This document shows, in pieces, positions 7,335-14,497 of a stretch of 22,221 nt of DNA. Made by a program: the position numbers and the translations under genes. Source of the DNA: an uncultured Clostridia bacterium (GTDB lineage: Bacteria > Bacillota > Clostridia > Oscillospirales > Oscillospiraceae). The notes under the pieces were generated by a model. The model was not told the DNA's origin and searched no databases. It was given only the letters and a program-made list of their open reading frames with translations. Positions within the stretch are counted from its first letter, which is position 1. Each line of letters begins with the position of its first letter. The stretch is from the NCBI GenBank assembly GCA_946539175.1, contig CAMNHH010000016.1, positions 1 to 22,221 of the forward strand. Reading direction: 5' to 3'.

Positions 7335-10148
7335 TTATTGCTCGGAGGGATAGTCGGACTTTCCTGTGATCTTGCGCTTGATGATCCGGCCCATGCGCTT
7401 GATGGCATAGGGACCCACCAGCTTCATCATTTCCTCCGCGGTGTGCATCTCACTGCAGGCCGGCAGATCCCGGCTGAGGTGAATGGCGTCAAACTCGCAG
7501 CGGGTGGTACACAGGCCGCAGCCCACGCACTTGTTGAAGTCCACGGTGGTGGCGCCGCACTTCAGGCAGCGGGAGGCCTCCTTCTTTACCTGCTCCTCGG
7601 TCAGAGGCAGACGAAGATCGGAGAAGCTGGCTCTGGGATCGCCGGGCTTCAGGCCGGGCGACTGCCGGGGAGCGTTGTCATAGGAGTCCACCCGGATGTC
7701 GTCCTTGTTCAACTCCGGGAACTTCCGCAGATCCCGACCGATGGTGAGAGACTGGCCGGGATGGACGAAGCGGTTCAGGCTGACCATGCCCTCGCGGCCG
7801 TCGGCAATGGCGTCGATGGCAAAGCGGGCACCATGGAAAATGTCGCCGCCCACGAAGATGTCCGGCTCCGCGGTCTGCAGGGTGACGGGGTCCGCCTCGG
7901 CGGTGCCGTTGCGCCGGACCACCACCTTGCTGCCCTTCAGCAGCTCTCCCCACCTGGCGCTTTGACCAATGGCCATGAGGACGTTTTCGCAGGCCACGGT
8001 AAGCGTGTCGTTCTCGTCGTAGACGGGGGCAAAACGGTGCTGGGCGTCATAGACCCGGGTGCAGCGCTTGAAGACCACGCCGGTGACTTTGCCGTTTTCG
8101 GTCAGGACCTCCTTGGGGCCCCAGCCGTTGCGGACCTCGATCTTCTCCTCCAGGATTTCGGCCACCTCGTCCTTGGCGGCGGGCATCTCGTCCCGCTGCT
8201 CCAGGCAGAGCATGGTCACCTTGCCCTTGGTGCAGCGCAGAGCGGTGCGGGCCACGTCGGCGGCCACGTTGCCGCCGCCCACTACCACAACGTCCCCCTG
8301 CAGCGTGTCGGTTCTGCCCAGATTCACGTTCCGCAGGAAGTCCACGCCGGACTGAACCCCTTCGGCGTCCTCGCCGGGGATCCCTGCCAGCCGGCCGTCC
8401 TGGAGACCGATGGCCACGAAGAAGCCCTTGTAGCCCTGCTTGCGGAGCTGATCCAGGGTTACGTCTTTGCCGACCTCCACGCCGCAGCGAATCTCCGCGC
8501 CCATCTCCTCGATGAGCCGTATCTCCTTGCGAAGGACCTCCTTCTCCAGGCGGAAGTTTGGAATGCCGTTCATCAGCATGCCGCCGGGCCGCGCTTCCTT
8601 CTCAAACACAGTGACCGGGTAGCCCTCGGTCCGCAGATACCAGGCTGCGGAGAGGCCCGCGGGACCTGCGCCGATGACGGCGATCTTGTAATCGTCCCAC
8701 TGCTTGCCCTCGCCGTTTTCGCTGATGAGCTTGAAGCGGCCAGGGTTTTCCAGCTCCCACTGTGCCAGAAACTTCTTGATCTCGTCAATGGCCACGGGCT
8801 TGTCGACGGTGCCCCGGGTGCAGGCGTCTTCACAGCGGCGATTGCAGACGGCGCCGCAGACCGCCGGGAAGGGATTGTCCATGCGGATCAGCTTCACGGC
8901 TTCCTCGTATCGACCCTCGGCGGCCATCTTCACGTAGCCCTGTACCGCAATGTGGGCGGGGCAGGCGGCCTTGCAGGGAGAGGTGCCGGAGGCATAGCAG
9001 TTGAGCTTGTTGTTGTCCCGGTAGTTCCGGTCCCACTTCTTCTCGCCCCAGACGTGATCGTCCGGCAGCTCGTGGACCGGGTACATGACCTTGGAGCCAT
9101 CCTTCTTGCCAAGCTTCTGGCCCAGCTTGGCGGCCCCCACGGGGCAGACCTCCACGCATTTGCCGCAGGCCACGCATTTATCGGTGTCCACGTGAGCCCG
9201 ATAGGCGGAGCGGGACATATTGGGGGTGTTGAAGAGCTGGGAGGTCCTGAGGCCGTAGCAGGAGCCGGCGGAGCAGTTGCAGATGCCCACGATACGGTTC
9301 TCGCCGTCCAGGTTGGTGATCTGGTGGACGTAGCCCTTGCGCTCCCCTCGCTCAATGATCTCCAGTGCCTCCTCTCGCGTGATATACTCCGCGTCCTTCC
9401 CGGTCTCCACCAGGAATTCCGCAATATCGCCCAGGCCAATGCACATCTTGCCTTCGATGTCGCCCACGCCCTCGCCGCGGACCCGCTGGGCCTTGCGGCA
9501 GGCGCAGACCATCTTGCAGAACTTATCGTATTTATTGAGCCAATGGGACAGGTGCTCCACGCTGACGCTTTCGATCTTGGGGTCGATGGCCTTCTCCACC
9601 GGGATCACGTGCATACCGATGCCGGCGCCGCCGGGGGGCACCAGCTTGGCCGCCAGCTCCAGAGGCTCCTGTGGAGCCAGATTGAACATTGTGGCAACCT
9701 CGGGATTGGTGTCGCAGAGGGTCTTGTGCTCCACCATGTATTCGCCGGAGCCAACAACCCACTTCGGGATCCAATACTGGATATGCTGGTCAGGGTTGTC
9801 CCGGTTCTGCTCCAGAATGCCGATCCAGGTGAGATGATCGATCGTCTTCTGCGCATCAGCTTCACTCATGTGGTTTCGTTCTGCCAACTCCTTGGTAGTG
9901 TAGCCAACGCGGCGCTTCTTGAAGCTCAGCAGGAAGACCACTTCCTCCTTGGTCAGCAGCCGGTCCAGGATCCAGAAATCCATGTGGTTTTCCTTCATGC
10001 CGCCGGGCAGCTTGCGGGGAATGGAATCGGTAATCATGACGGCCAGCTTTTTGACCAGCTTGGCCTTCTCCGGGTCGGAGCAATGATGGGCGTCAACGGG
10101 GTAGTCCCGTTCGTTGACGTGGATCATGGGATTGACTTCTTTTACCAT
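7335..10148 (-). CDS. Large multi-cluster Fe-S flavoprotein (GltD/NfnB-like NAD(P)H or ferredoxin oxidoreductase), copy 1
   Basis: The 937-residue protein is mosaic. Residues about 50-115 look like a winged-helix-like region (LTKEEVVFLLSFKKRRVGY). Residues 200-300 carry a cysteine module (C215/C217, C236, C290/C292/C297). A [4Fe-4S] ferredoxin motif follows at C325/328/331/335. Residues 384-443 hold the cysteine-rich helical domain that precedes glutamate-synthase small subunits. FAD (GAGPAG 493-498) and NAD(P) (GGGNVA 624-629) Rossmann folds follow, and a C-terminal cysteine cluster (C861/864, C874/877/880/884) ends it. Such proteins shuttle electrons between NAD(P)H, ferredoxin and partner enzymes; the partner here is probably the [2Fe-2S] reductase encoded 10 bp upstream. 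TGAGG before the ATG at 10148 supports that start over the ATG at 10127. It is a full-length paralogue of the gene at 18192. Exact donors and acceptors are unknown. Confidence 0.85.
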   Translation of the reverse strand: MVKEVNPMIHVNERDYPVDAHHCSDPEKAKLVKKLAVMITDSIPRKLPGGMKENHMDFWILDRLLTKEEVVFLLSFKKRRVGYTTKELAERNHMSEADAQKTIDHLTWIGILEQNRDNPDQHIQYWIPKWVVGSGEYMVEHKTLCDTNPEVATMFNLAPQEPLELAAKLVPPGGAGIGMHVIPVEKAIDPKIESVSVEHLSHWLNKYDKFCKMVCACRKAQRVRGEGVGDIEGKMCIGLGDIAEFLVETGKDAEYITREEALEIIERGERKGYVHQITNLDGENRIVGICNCSAGSCYGLRTSQLFNTPNMSRSAYRAHVDTDKCVACGKCVEVCPVGAAKLGQKLGKKDGSKVMYPVHELPDDHVWGEKKWDRNYRDNNKLNCYASGTSPCKAACPAHIAVQGYVKMAAEGRYEEAVKLIRMDNPFPAVCGAVCNRRCEDACTRGTVDKPVAIDEIKKFLAQWELENPGRFKLISENGEGKQWDDYKIAVIGAGPAGLSAAWYLRTEGYPVTVFEKEARPGGMLMNGIPNFRLEKEVLRKEIRLIEEMGAEIRCGVEVGKDVTLDQLRKQGYKGFFVAIGLQDGRLAGIPGEDAEGVQSGVDFLRNVNLGRTDTLQGDVVVVGGGNVAADVARTALRCTKGKVTMLCLEQRDEMPAAKDEVAEILEEKIEVRNGWGPKEVLTENGKVTGVVFKRCTRVYDAQHRFAPVYDENDTLTVACENVLMAIGQSARWGELLKGSKVVVRRNGTAEADPVTLQTAEPDIFVGGDIFHGARFAIDAIADGREGMVSLNRFVHPGQSLTIGRDLRKFPELNKDDIRVDSYDNAPRQSPGLKPGDPRASFSDLRLPLTEEQVKKEASRCLKCGATTVDFNKCVGCGLCTTRCEFDAIHLSRDLPACSEMHTAEEMMKLVGPYAIKRMGRIIKRKITGKSDYPSEQ

Positions 10149-10158
10149 GGCGCTTACC

Positions 10159-11349
10159 TCACAGGATGGGAATGCGGATCGTCAGATCGCTGACGGGATA
10201 GGCGGAGCAGGCGTGGAACCAGCCCATCTCCTTATCCATCAGGCGGCGGCCGTCGCCGTAGGGAGAGACGAAGATCCGGCCGGAGAGCAGTTGGCTGCGG
10301 CAGTAGCCGCATTCGCCGCCCCGGCAATGGGTATCTACGGGAATGGCGGCCCGCTCCAGGGCCACCGCCACGGGCTCATCGCCCCGGGCGACGATCTCGT
10401 CCTCATGGATGCCCCGCAGGACCTTGATTTTCCAACGCTTTTCCTTGTTATCAGCGGGATAGCCTGGAATCTGGGCCGGGTCGGCAGGCTGGCTCATGAC
10501 GTCGTGCCGGAAGCGTCGGCAACTCAGTCCCAGCTCCTTTGCAGCCTGCGCAACCAGCTTGAACATGGCGATGGGACCGCAGAACATCAGCGTGGGGTCC
10601 TGGCCCATATACCTGGCAATCAGATCCTTGGTGATGAAGCCCTTCTCCCCTGTCCAGCTCTCGTCGCCGGACAGAACGTGGACCACCTTTACGTCGGGGC
10701 AGTCCCGCTCCACCTGTGCCAGCTCCTCCCCCAGAACGATATCGCTGTGGTGGACGGAGCCGTAGAGGATGGTGAGCCGAACACCCTTCATCTTGCCGTA
10801 GGCAATCTCCCGTGCCATGGAATAGAAGGGGGTGATGCCGGAGCCGCCGGCCAGGGCCACCAGGTTTTTGCTGTCCCGCAGGGGTTCGTAGTAGAAGGTG
10901 CCGAAGGGCATGTTGCCCTGGAGCACCGTACCCACGTTGACCTGATCAAAGAACCAGTCCGGCACCAGATAGGGCCGGTTGCGGCGGATGGTAACCTCGA
11001 TATATCCATTCTCGCCCCGGGCGTCGCAGGGAGCGGAGGAGATGGTATAGGGACGGGTCAGCTCGCTGCCCGCCAGCTTCAGACGGAAGTTCACGTACTG
11101 GCCCGCCTGGAACACGGGAATATGACCGTCGGTGGAGACCAGACGGAAGACCCGGGAGCTTGGAGAGGCTTCCCGGACGGAGACCACCCGGAACTTCATA
11201 TGATCCGGATGCAGGGCATCCGCCACGGCGCGGATCGGATCCTCGGGATGGGGGACGGCGGAGGCCGTCTCAATGCTCTTTTTCCGAAGTGCGGTGACAC
11301 GGGAGGCGCCTCCCACGTCCTTCAAAAAGCCCTCGACCTTGATGCTCAT
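10159..11349 (-). CDS. FAD/NAD(P)-binding reductase with C-terminal plant-type [2Fe-2S] domain
   Basis: The 396-residue protein has a ferredoxin-NADP reductase-like FAD domain from about residue 50 (RPYT at 99-102 binds FAD). An NAD(P) domain follows (GGSGITP at 168-174, CGP at 257-259). From about residue 305 there is a [2Fe-2S] ferredoxin domain with C342-x4-C347-x2-C350 and C381. This is the layout of oxygenase and CntB/Hmp-like electron-transfer reductases, here in an anaerobe. Residues 1-50 are an extra leader without a recognised motif. Its ATG overlaps the stop of the CrtI-like flavoprotein (ATGA), so the two are translationally coupled and probably partners: it would pass electrons from NAD(P)H or from the Fe-S flavoprotein to that enzyme. 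The direction of flow is inference. Confidence 0.86.
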   Translation of the reverse strand: MSIKVEGFLKDVGGASRVTALRKKSIETASAVPHPEDPIRAVADALHPDHMKFRVVSVREASPSSRVFRLVSTDGHIPVFQAGQYVNFRLKLAGSELTRPYTISSAPCDARGENGYIEVTIRRNRPYLVPDWFFDQVNVGTVLQGNMPFGTFYYEPLRDSKNLVALAGGSGITPFYSMAREIAYGKMKGVRLTILYGSVHHSDIVLGEELAQVERDCPDVKVVHVLSGDESWTGEKGFITKDLIARYMGQDPTLMFCGPIAMFKLVAQAAKELGLSCRRFRHDVMSQPADPAQIPGYPADNKEKRWKIKVLRGIHEDEIVARGDEPVAVALERAAIPVDTHCRGGECGYCRSQLLSGRIFVSPYGDGRRLMDKEMGWFHACSAYPVSDLTIRIPIL

Positions 11350-12890
11350 TTCTTCTCCGCCTCCTTCTTCGCAATGTCGTCCAGCACGCCCTTGGCGGCG
11401 GCTCTGCCGTTGGTAATCTGGGGACCCATTCCGTCGCCGGACATGCCGTGGGCGCCGGCAAACTCCAGACCCTCGATAAAGTGGTCCTCCTCCTTCATCT
11501 GCAGGCGGGCCACGGCGTGATCCGCCAGTCTGTGGGAGTAGCCGTAGATGTTGCCCTTCCAGGCCCCAACGTAGTGGGCGATGGTCATGGGACTCTCCAC
11601 CTCGATCTCCACGATGTTCTTGCGGAAATCTACGCCGGAGATCTTGATGTACTCCTCCATCATCTCGTTGGCCAGGCGGCGTTTGAGATCGAAATATTCC
11701 TCCTCCGTGACGCTCTCAAAGGGCTTGGAGGGCACCAGGGCCGTGATGGAGACCTGACAGTAGCCCTCCGGCACACAGTTGGGGTTGGCATAATTGAGGC
11801 AGATGGTGGTGATATAGTTGTAGGGCTCCGTCAGGTTGGAGTAATTCTCCATAATCTTGTTGGTGTCCATGGTGCTGCCGGAGAAGGTGGAATAATTGCG
11901 CAGTCCGTTCTCCTCCGGCGTGCCCTCCAACACCGCGATAACGGAGACAGGGGTCAGAGAGAGCTGCCGCCCGTTCACCATCTGGATGGCCTTGGGGGGC
12001 ACCTCGGACAGGGGTTCGATCATCTGGGTGTAGACCTTGTTGGGATAGGGGCCGGAGATCACGTAGTCGCAGTGGATCTCGTCGCCCCGTCTGGTACGGA
12101 CGCCGTAAACCTTGCCGTTCTTGACCAGAATCTTCTCCACCTCCTGGCGGAACTCGAACTGGGCGCCGTTCTCCAGCACCTTCTGCTGCATCTTCATGGA
12201 CATCTCGTGGCTGTAGCCCCGGCAGACGTAGGAGCCGGTGAAATAGTCCGCCATCAGGAAGGCATAGATGGTGAAGGGCAGATCATCCATCCGGTTGCCC
12301 ACGTAGATCCAATACGGTGTCAGCAGCTCCACCGCCTTTTGGGGCAGATCAAAGGTATTGATGACCTCAGTGGCAGAGTAACCCACGGTTTTAACGAAAT
12401 CCGGGTGCTTGAGCAGCATCATGGGCTTGCTCATGGGGGTGACGGAGAGAATGTTCATGCTGTCGTAGACCCGACGGCACAGCAGCATCAGCTCGTGGAC
12501 CTTCTCAAAGGTGCCGGGCACCGCAGCGTCGATCTCACGGGCCATGCGCTCGTAGCCCTCATGGAGCGTCACGTCCAGGCCGGAGTTGGGCAGGACCGCC
12601 CGGTAGCACTCCGGCACCGGCAGCCAGTCGATGTCCACGCCCATATCCCGGAAGAACTGTCCCACCTTCAGAGGCTGCTCCTCGGTGCCGATGGACATCA
12701 TCTCATGCAGCGTGGCCTCGATCTCGAAGCCGTTGCGGACGAAATCTGTGGCCAGGCCGCCGGGCAGATTGTGCTTTTCCAGAATCAAAATATCCTTTAC
12801 ACCTTTGGCCTGCAGCTGGAGCGCGGCCGCCATGCCCGCCAGTGCGCCGCCGATGATGATAACTTGATAATGATCTTTGTAGAATTTCAT
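11346..12890 (-). CDS. CrtI/RetSat-like FAD oxidoreductase (phytoene desaturase superfamily), candidate C=C saturase
   Basis: The 514-residue protein has an N-terminal dinucleotide fold (IIIGGALAGMAAAL, acidic residue E38, then NLPGGLATDF). A long middle substrate domain follows, and near the C-terminus there is GAHGMSGDGMGPQITNGRAAAKGV, the second FAD-contact motif of phytoene desaturase-like enzymes. The superfamily includes desaturases, isomerases and saturases such as retinol saturase, so it may add or remove hydrogen across carbon-carbon double bonds. The third position of the glycine motif is alanine (GGALAG rather than GxGxxG). No carotenoid genes are present; instead it sits between a fatty-acid-isomerase-like gene and a [2Fe-2S] reductase. 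That favours a reductase acting on an unsaturated or conjugated acyl chain, but this is inference. Its ribosome site is weak. Confidence 0.8.
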   Translation of the reverse strand: MKFYKDHYQVIIIGGALAGMAAALQLQAKGVKDILILEKHNLPGGLATDFVRNGFEIEATLHEMMSIGTEEQPLKVGQFFRDMGVDIDWLPVPECYRAVLPNSGLDVTLHEGYERMAREIDAAVPGTFEKVHELMLLCRRVYDSMNILSVTPMSKPMMLLKHPDFVKTVGYSATEVINTFDLPQKAVELLTPYWIYVGNRMDDLPFTIYAFLMADYFTGSYVCRGYSHEMSMKMQQKVLENGAQFEFRQEVEKILVKNGKVYGVRTRRGDEIHCDYVISGPYPNKVYTQMIEPLSEVPPKAIQMVNGRQLSLTPVSVIAVLEGTPEENGLRNYSTFSGSTMDTNKIMENYSNLTEPYNYITTICLNYANPNCVPEGYCQVSITALVPSKPFESVTEEEYFDLKRRLANEMMEEYIKISGVDFRKNIVEIEVESPMTIAHYVGAWKGNIYGYSHRLADHAVARLQMKEEDHFIEGLEFAGAHGMSGDGMGPQITNGRAAAKGVLDDIAKKEAEKK

Positions 12891-12911
12891 GTTTTCCCAG
12901 CTTTCTATAGA

Positions 12912-12942
12912 CTTACAGGGGAGGCGGGGCCTCCCCTGTAAG
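12912..12942. repeat. Perfect 14-bp inverted repeat (intercistronic stem-loop)
   Basis: CTTACAGGGGAGGC and its exact complement GCCTCCCCTGTAAG flank a GGG centre, filling most of the 57-bp gap between the isomerase-like and CrtI-like genes. Read on the minus strand there is no T-run after the stem, so it is more likely a processing or stabilising hairpin, or a partial attenuator, than a simple terminator. Confidence 0.8.
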
Positions 12943-12947
12943 GAAAT

Positions 12948-14342
12948 TTAGAAGAAGCGCTCCACCAGCTCGCGGGAGTACTCGGCAGTCTCGTCCATGT
13001 CGCCAAAGGACATGATCTCACCGGCGTAGAAGGTGTCGTACTTGTCCTGCATGGCCTCAACCTTCTCATACCAGCCGTCTGCGTAGTCCTTGGAGAAGAC
13101 ATGGGGGAAATAGTAGACGGACCACTCGTTGATCACGTTGGAGGCGGGATTCTTCATGGTCTTCAGATCGTCCAGCACCATCTGGCGGCAGGTCTCATAG
13201 GGGATTTCCTTGGAGTTCTTGTGCTTCCGCAGAGAATAGGTGGTGATGACCTGATCCTTGGTGTCCTTCCAGCGGCGGTAATAGACCATCAGATGGCCCA
13301 GCTTCTCGGGGACCATGTTGTCAAAGACGTAGTAGGAGATCTCGGGATGATCCTCGGGCCTGGTCTCAACGGCCAGAACATCATAGCGCTCATAGTCGAT
13401 CTTGGAGAAGAGCGCCTTCTCGTCCTGGCGGGCGTCGAAGTAGTCCACCATACCCACCAGGCCGTCCTTGCGGTTTTCCTTGTTGGGCACATACAGGGGG
13501 GATGTGACGATGATCTTGTCGTACTCCTCCACCCGACCGTTGACGGTGACGTAGACCTTGCCGTCCCTGCGCTCCACCTTCTCAATGTGGGAGTTCAGAC
13601 GGGCAGGGTTTTTCAGGTGTGCGTTCAGCTGCTCCCAGATATACTGGGTGCCTTCCTTCCAGGTCCAGAGATTGACCTTGACAAAGTTCATGCAGGTCTG
13701 GAAGTCCAGATACTTCAGAACGTAGGCGGCGGGGATCTCGTCAAAATAGCCGTAGCCGAAGGAGGTATAGGGCCCGATCCATACGTCCTGGATCAGCTCC
13801 ACGCCGTTCTTCCTGCAGAACTCGTTGAAGGGCAGCGCCAGGTCCTTCAGGTTGGGGTTGATGCCCTGAACGGGCTCACGCCTGGCGTTCTGCTGGGAGA
13901 AGCCCTCGTAGCGACCCTCGCTGACGCCCCGGTGACCGTTGACGTCATAGCCCTTGTACTTGGTTTCCAGGATCTCGCCCAGCTTCTTGATCTGCTTCTT
14001 CATCTTCAGCAGGCGGGGGATCTTAAGAGGGTTCTTCTTCGGATCGAAGGGCTCGATTACCTTGCCCGCCGCATTCTTGTAATTCCGATTCAGCTTGGGC
14101 CCGTCGTGGGTGATGCCGCAGAATTCCTCCACGTCGTGCACGGCGTAGTAGGAGGGCACGCCCATGATGGCGCCCATCTCATAGCGCCGACCGTTGTAGT
14201 GGGGAGACCAGCACTTGCCGCCTACCCGGTCCAGACGCTCCAGAATGGTGTAGTTGGTGTAGCCCTTCTTTTCCAGGTACATGCCTGCGGAAAGGCCGGC
14301 GGGGCCGCCGCCGATGATGCAGATGCGAGTCGCTTTGTCCAT
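12948..14342 (-). CDS. Polyunsaturated fatty acid isomerase-like FAD protein (linoleate isomerase/PAI family)
   Basis: From the ATG at 14342, behind AAGGAGGAAT, the product is 464 residues. It has GGGPAG at 11-16, the FAD-ribose glutamate E35, and then VGGKCWSPHYNGRRYEMGAI and MGVPSY. Later come PAAYVLKYLDF, LWTWKEGTQ, ITTYSLRKH, CRQMVLDD, YYFPHVFSKDY, GWYEKVEAMQ and a terminal TFYAGEIMSFG. From memory these blocks match, in order, the P. acnes polyenoic fatty acid isomerase, a soluble FAD enzyme of about 424 residues that turns linoleic acid into trans-10,cis-12 conjugated linoleic acid. Around residues 140-162 there is an insertion I do not recall in that enzyme. It leads the minus-strand operon and diverges from acyl-ligase, ACP and thioesterase genes, which supports an acyl-chain substrate. 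An amine oxidase is the less likely alternative. Confidence 0.82.
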   Translation of the reverse strand: MDKATRICIIGGGPAGLSAGMYLEKKGYTNYTILERLDRVGGKCWSPHYNGRRYEMGAIMGVPSYYAVHDVEEFCGITHDGPKLNRNYKNAAGKVIEPFDPKKNPLKIPRLLKMKKQIKKLGEILETKYKGYDVNGHRGVSEGRYEGFSQQNARREPVQGINPNLKDLALPFNEFCRKNGVELIQDVWIGPYTSFGYGYFDEIPAAYVLKYLDFQTCMNFVKVNLWTWKEGTQYIWEQLNAHLKNPARLNSHIEKVERRDGKVYVTVNGRVEEYDKIIVTSPLYVPNKENRKDGLVGMVDYFDARQDEKALFSKIDYERYDVLAVETRPEDHPEISYYVFDNMVPEKLGHLMVYYRRWKDTKDQVITTYSLRKHKNSKEIPYETCRQMVLDDLKTMKNPASNVINEWSVYYFPHVFSKDYADGWYEKVEAMQDKYDTFYAGEIMSFGDMDETAEYSRELVERFF

Positions 14343-14383
14343 TTCTATTCCTCCTTGAATGGTTCGCAATCTTTGCCTCTGAT

Positions 14384-14408
14384 ATTATACATCACTCTTC
14401 ATGAAATT
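14384..14408 (-). promoter_or_regulatory. Promoter of the isomerase-like operon
   Basis: On the minus strand a perfect TATAAT lies at 14389-14384, with transcription expected near 14377 and a leader of about 35 nt. The -35 element is poor (TGCAAT or GTGCAA at 16-17 bases). A TTCATGAA palindrome (14398-14405) sits in the spacer and could be an operator, suggesting an activator or repressor is needed. Confidence 0.5.
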
Positions 14409-14431
14409 GCACCATATTTTTTCCCGGTTTC

Positions 14432-14451
14432 AAAAGATTTTTATATCTTTT
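14432..14451. promoter_or_regulatory. AAAAGAT-N6-ATCTTTT inverted repeat, candidate operator
   Basis: A 7-bp dyad (14432-14438 and 14445-14451) overlaps the -35 region of the plus-strand promoter in the shared gap between the two divergent operons. No regulator gene adjoins it. It could control one or both operons; a chance AT-rich dyad is possible. Confidence 0.38.
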
Positions 14452-14463
14452 TTTGTAAAAGAG

Positions 14464-14472
14464 TGTTATACT
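14464..14472 (+). promoter_or_regulatory. Extended -10 promoter of the acyl-ligase operon
   Basis: TGTTATACT fits an extended -10 (TGnTATAAT with one mismatch), about 25 bases before the chosen ATG at 14498. No good -35 box is spaced correctly. Transcription near 14479 would leave a short leader holding the AAAGGAGG ribosome site. Confidence 0.5.
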
Positions 14473-14497
14473 AACCATGTTTAAAGGAGGCGGGTAC

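Noticed and set aside
7338..10193. Plus-strand open frame of about 950 codons opposite Fe-S flavoprotein copy 1
   Set aside because: It is an exact mirror of a gene with clear cofactor motifs; the translated sequence has no domain and arises from GC-rich third positions.
11346..12890. Carotenoid pathway gene (phytoene desaturase)
   Set aside because: No phytoene synthase or other carotenoid gene is present, and the neighbours indicate acyl-chain and electron-transfer functions.
12948..14342. Amine oxidase annotation for the isomerase-like flavoprotein
   Set aside because: It shares the FAD fold, but the long conserved blocks match the polyenoic fatty acid isomerase as I recall it, and neighbours handle fatty acids.
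10114..14474. Further long plus-strand frames opposite the reductase, CrtI-like and isomerase-like genes
   Set aside because: They have the same antisense codon artefact, cross gene boundaries and lack ribosome sites or motifs.
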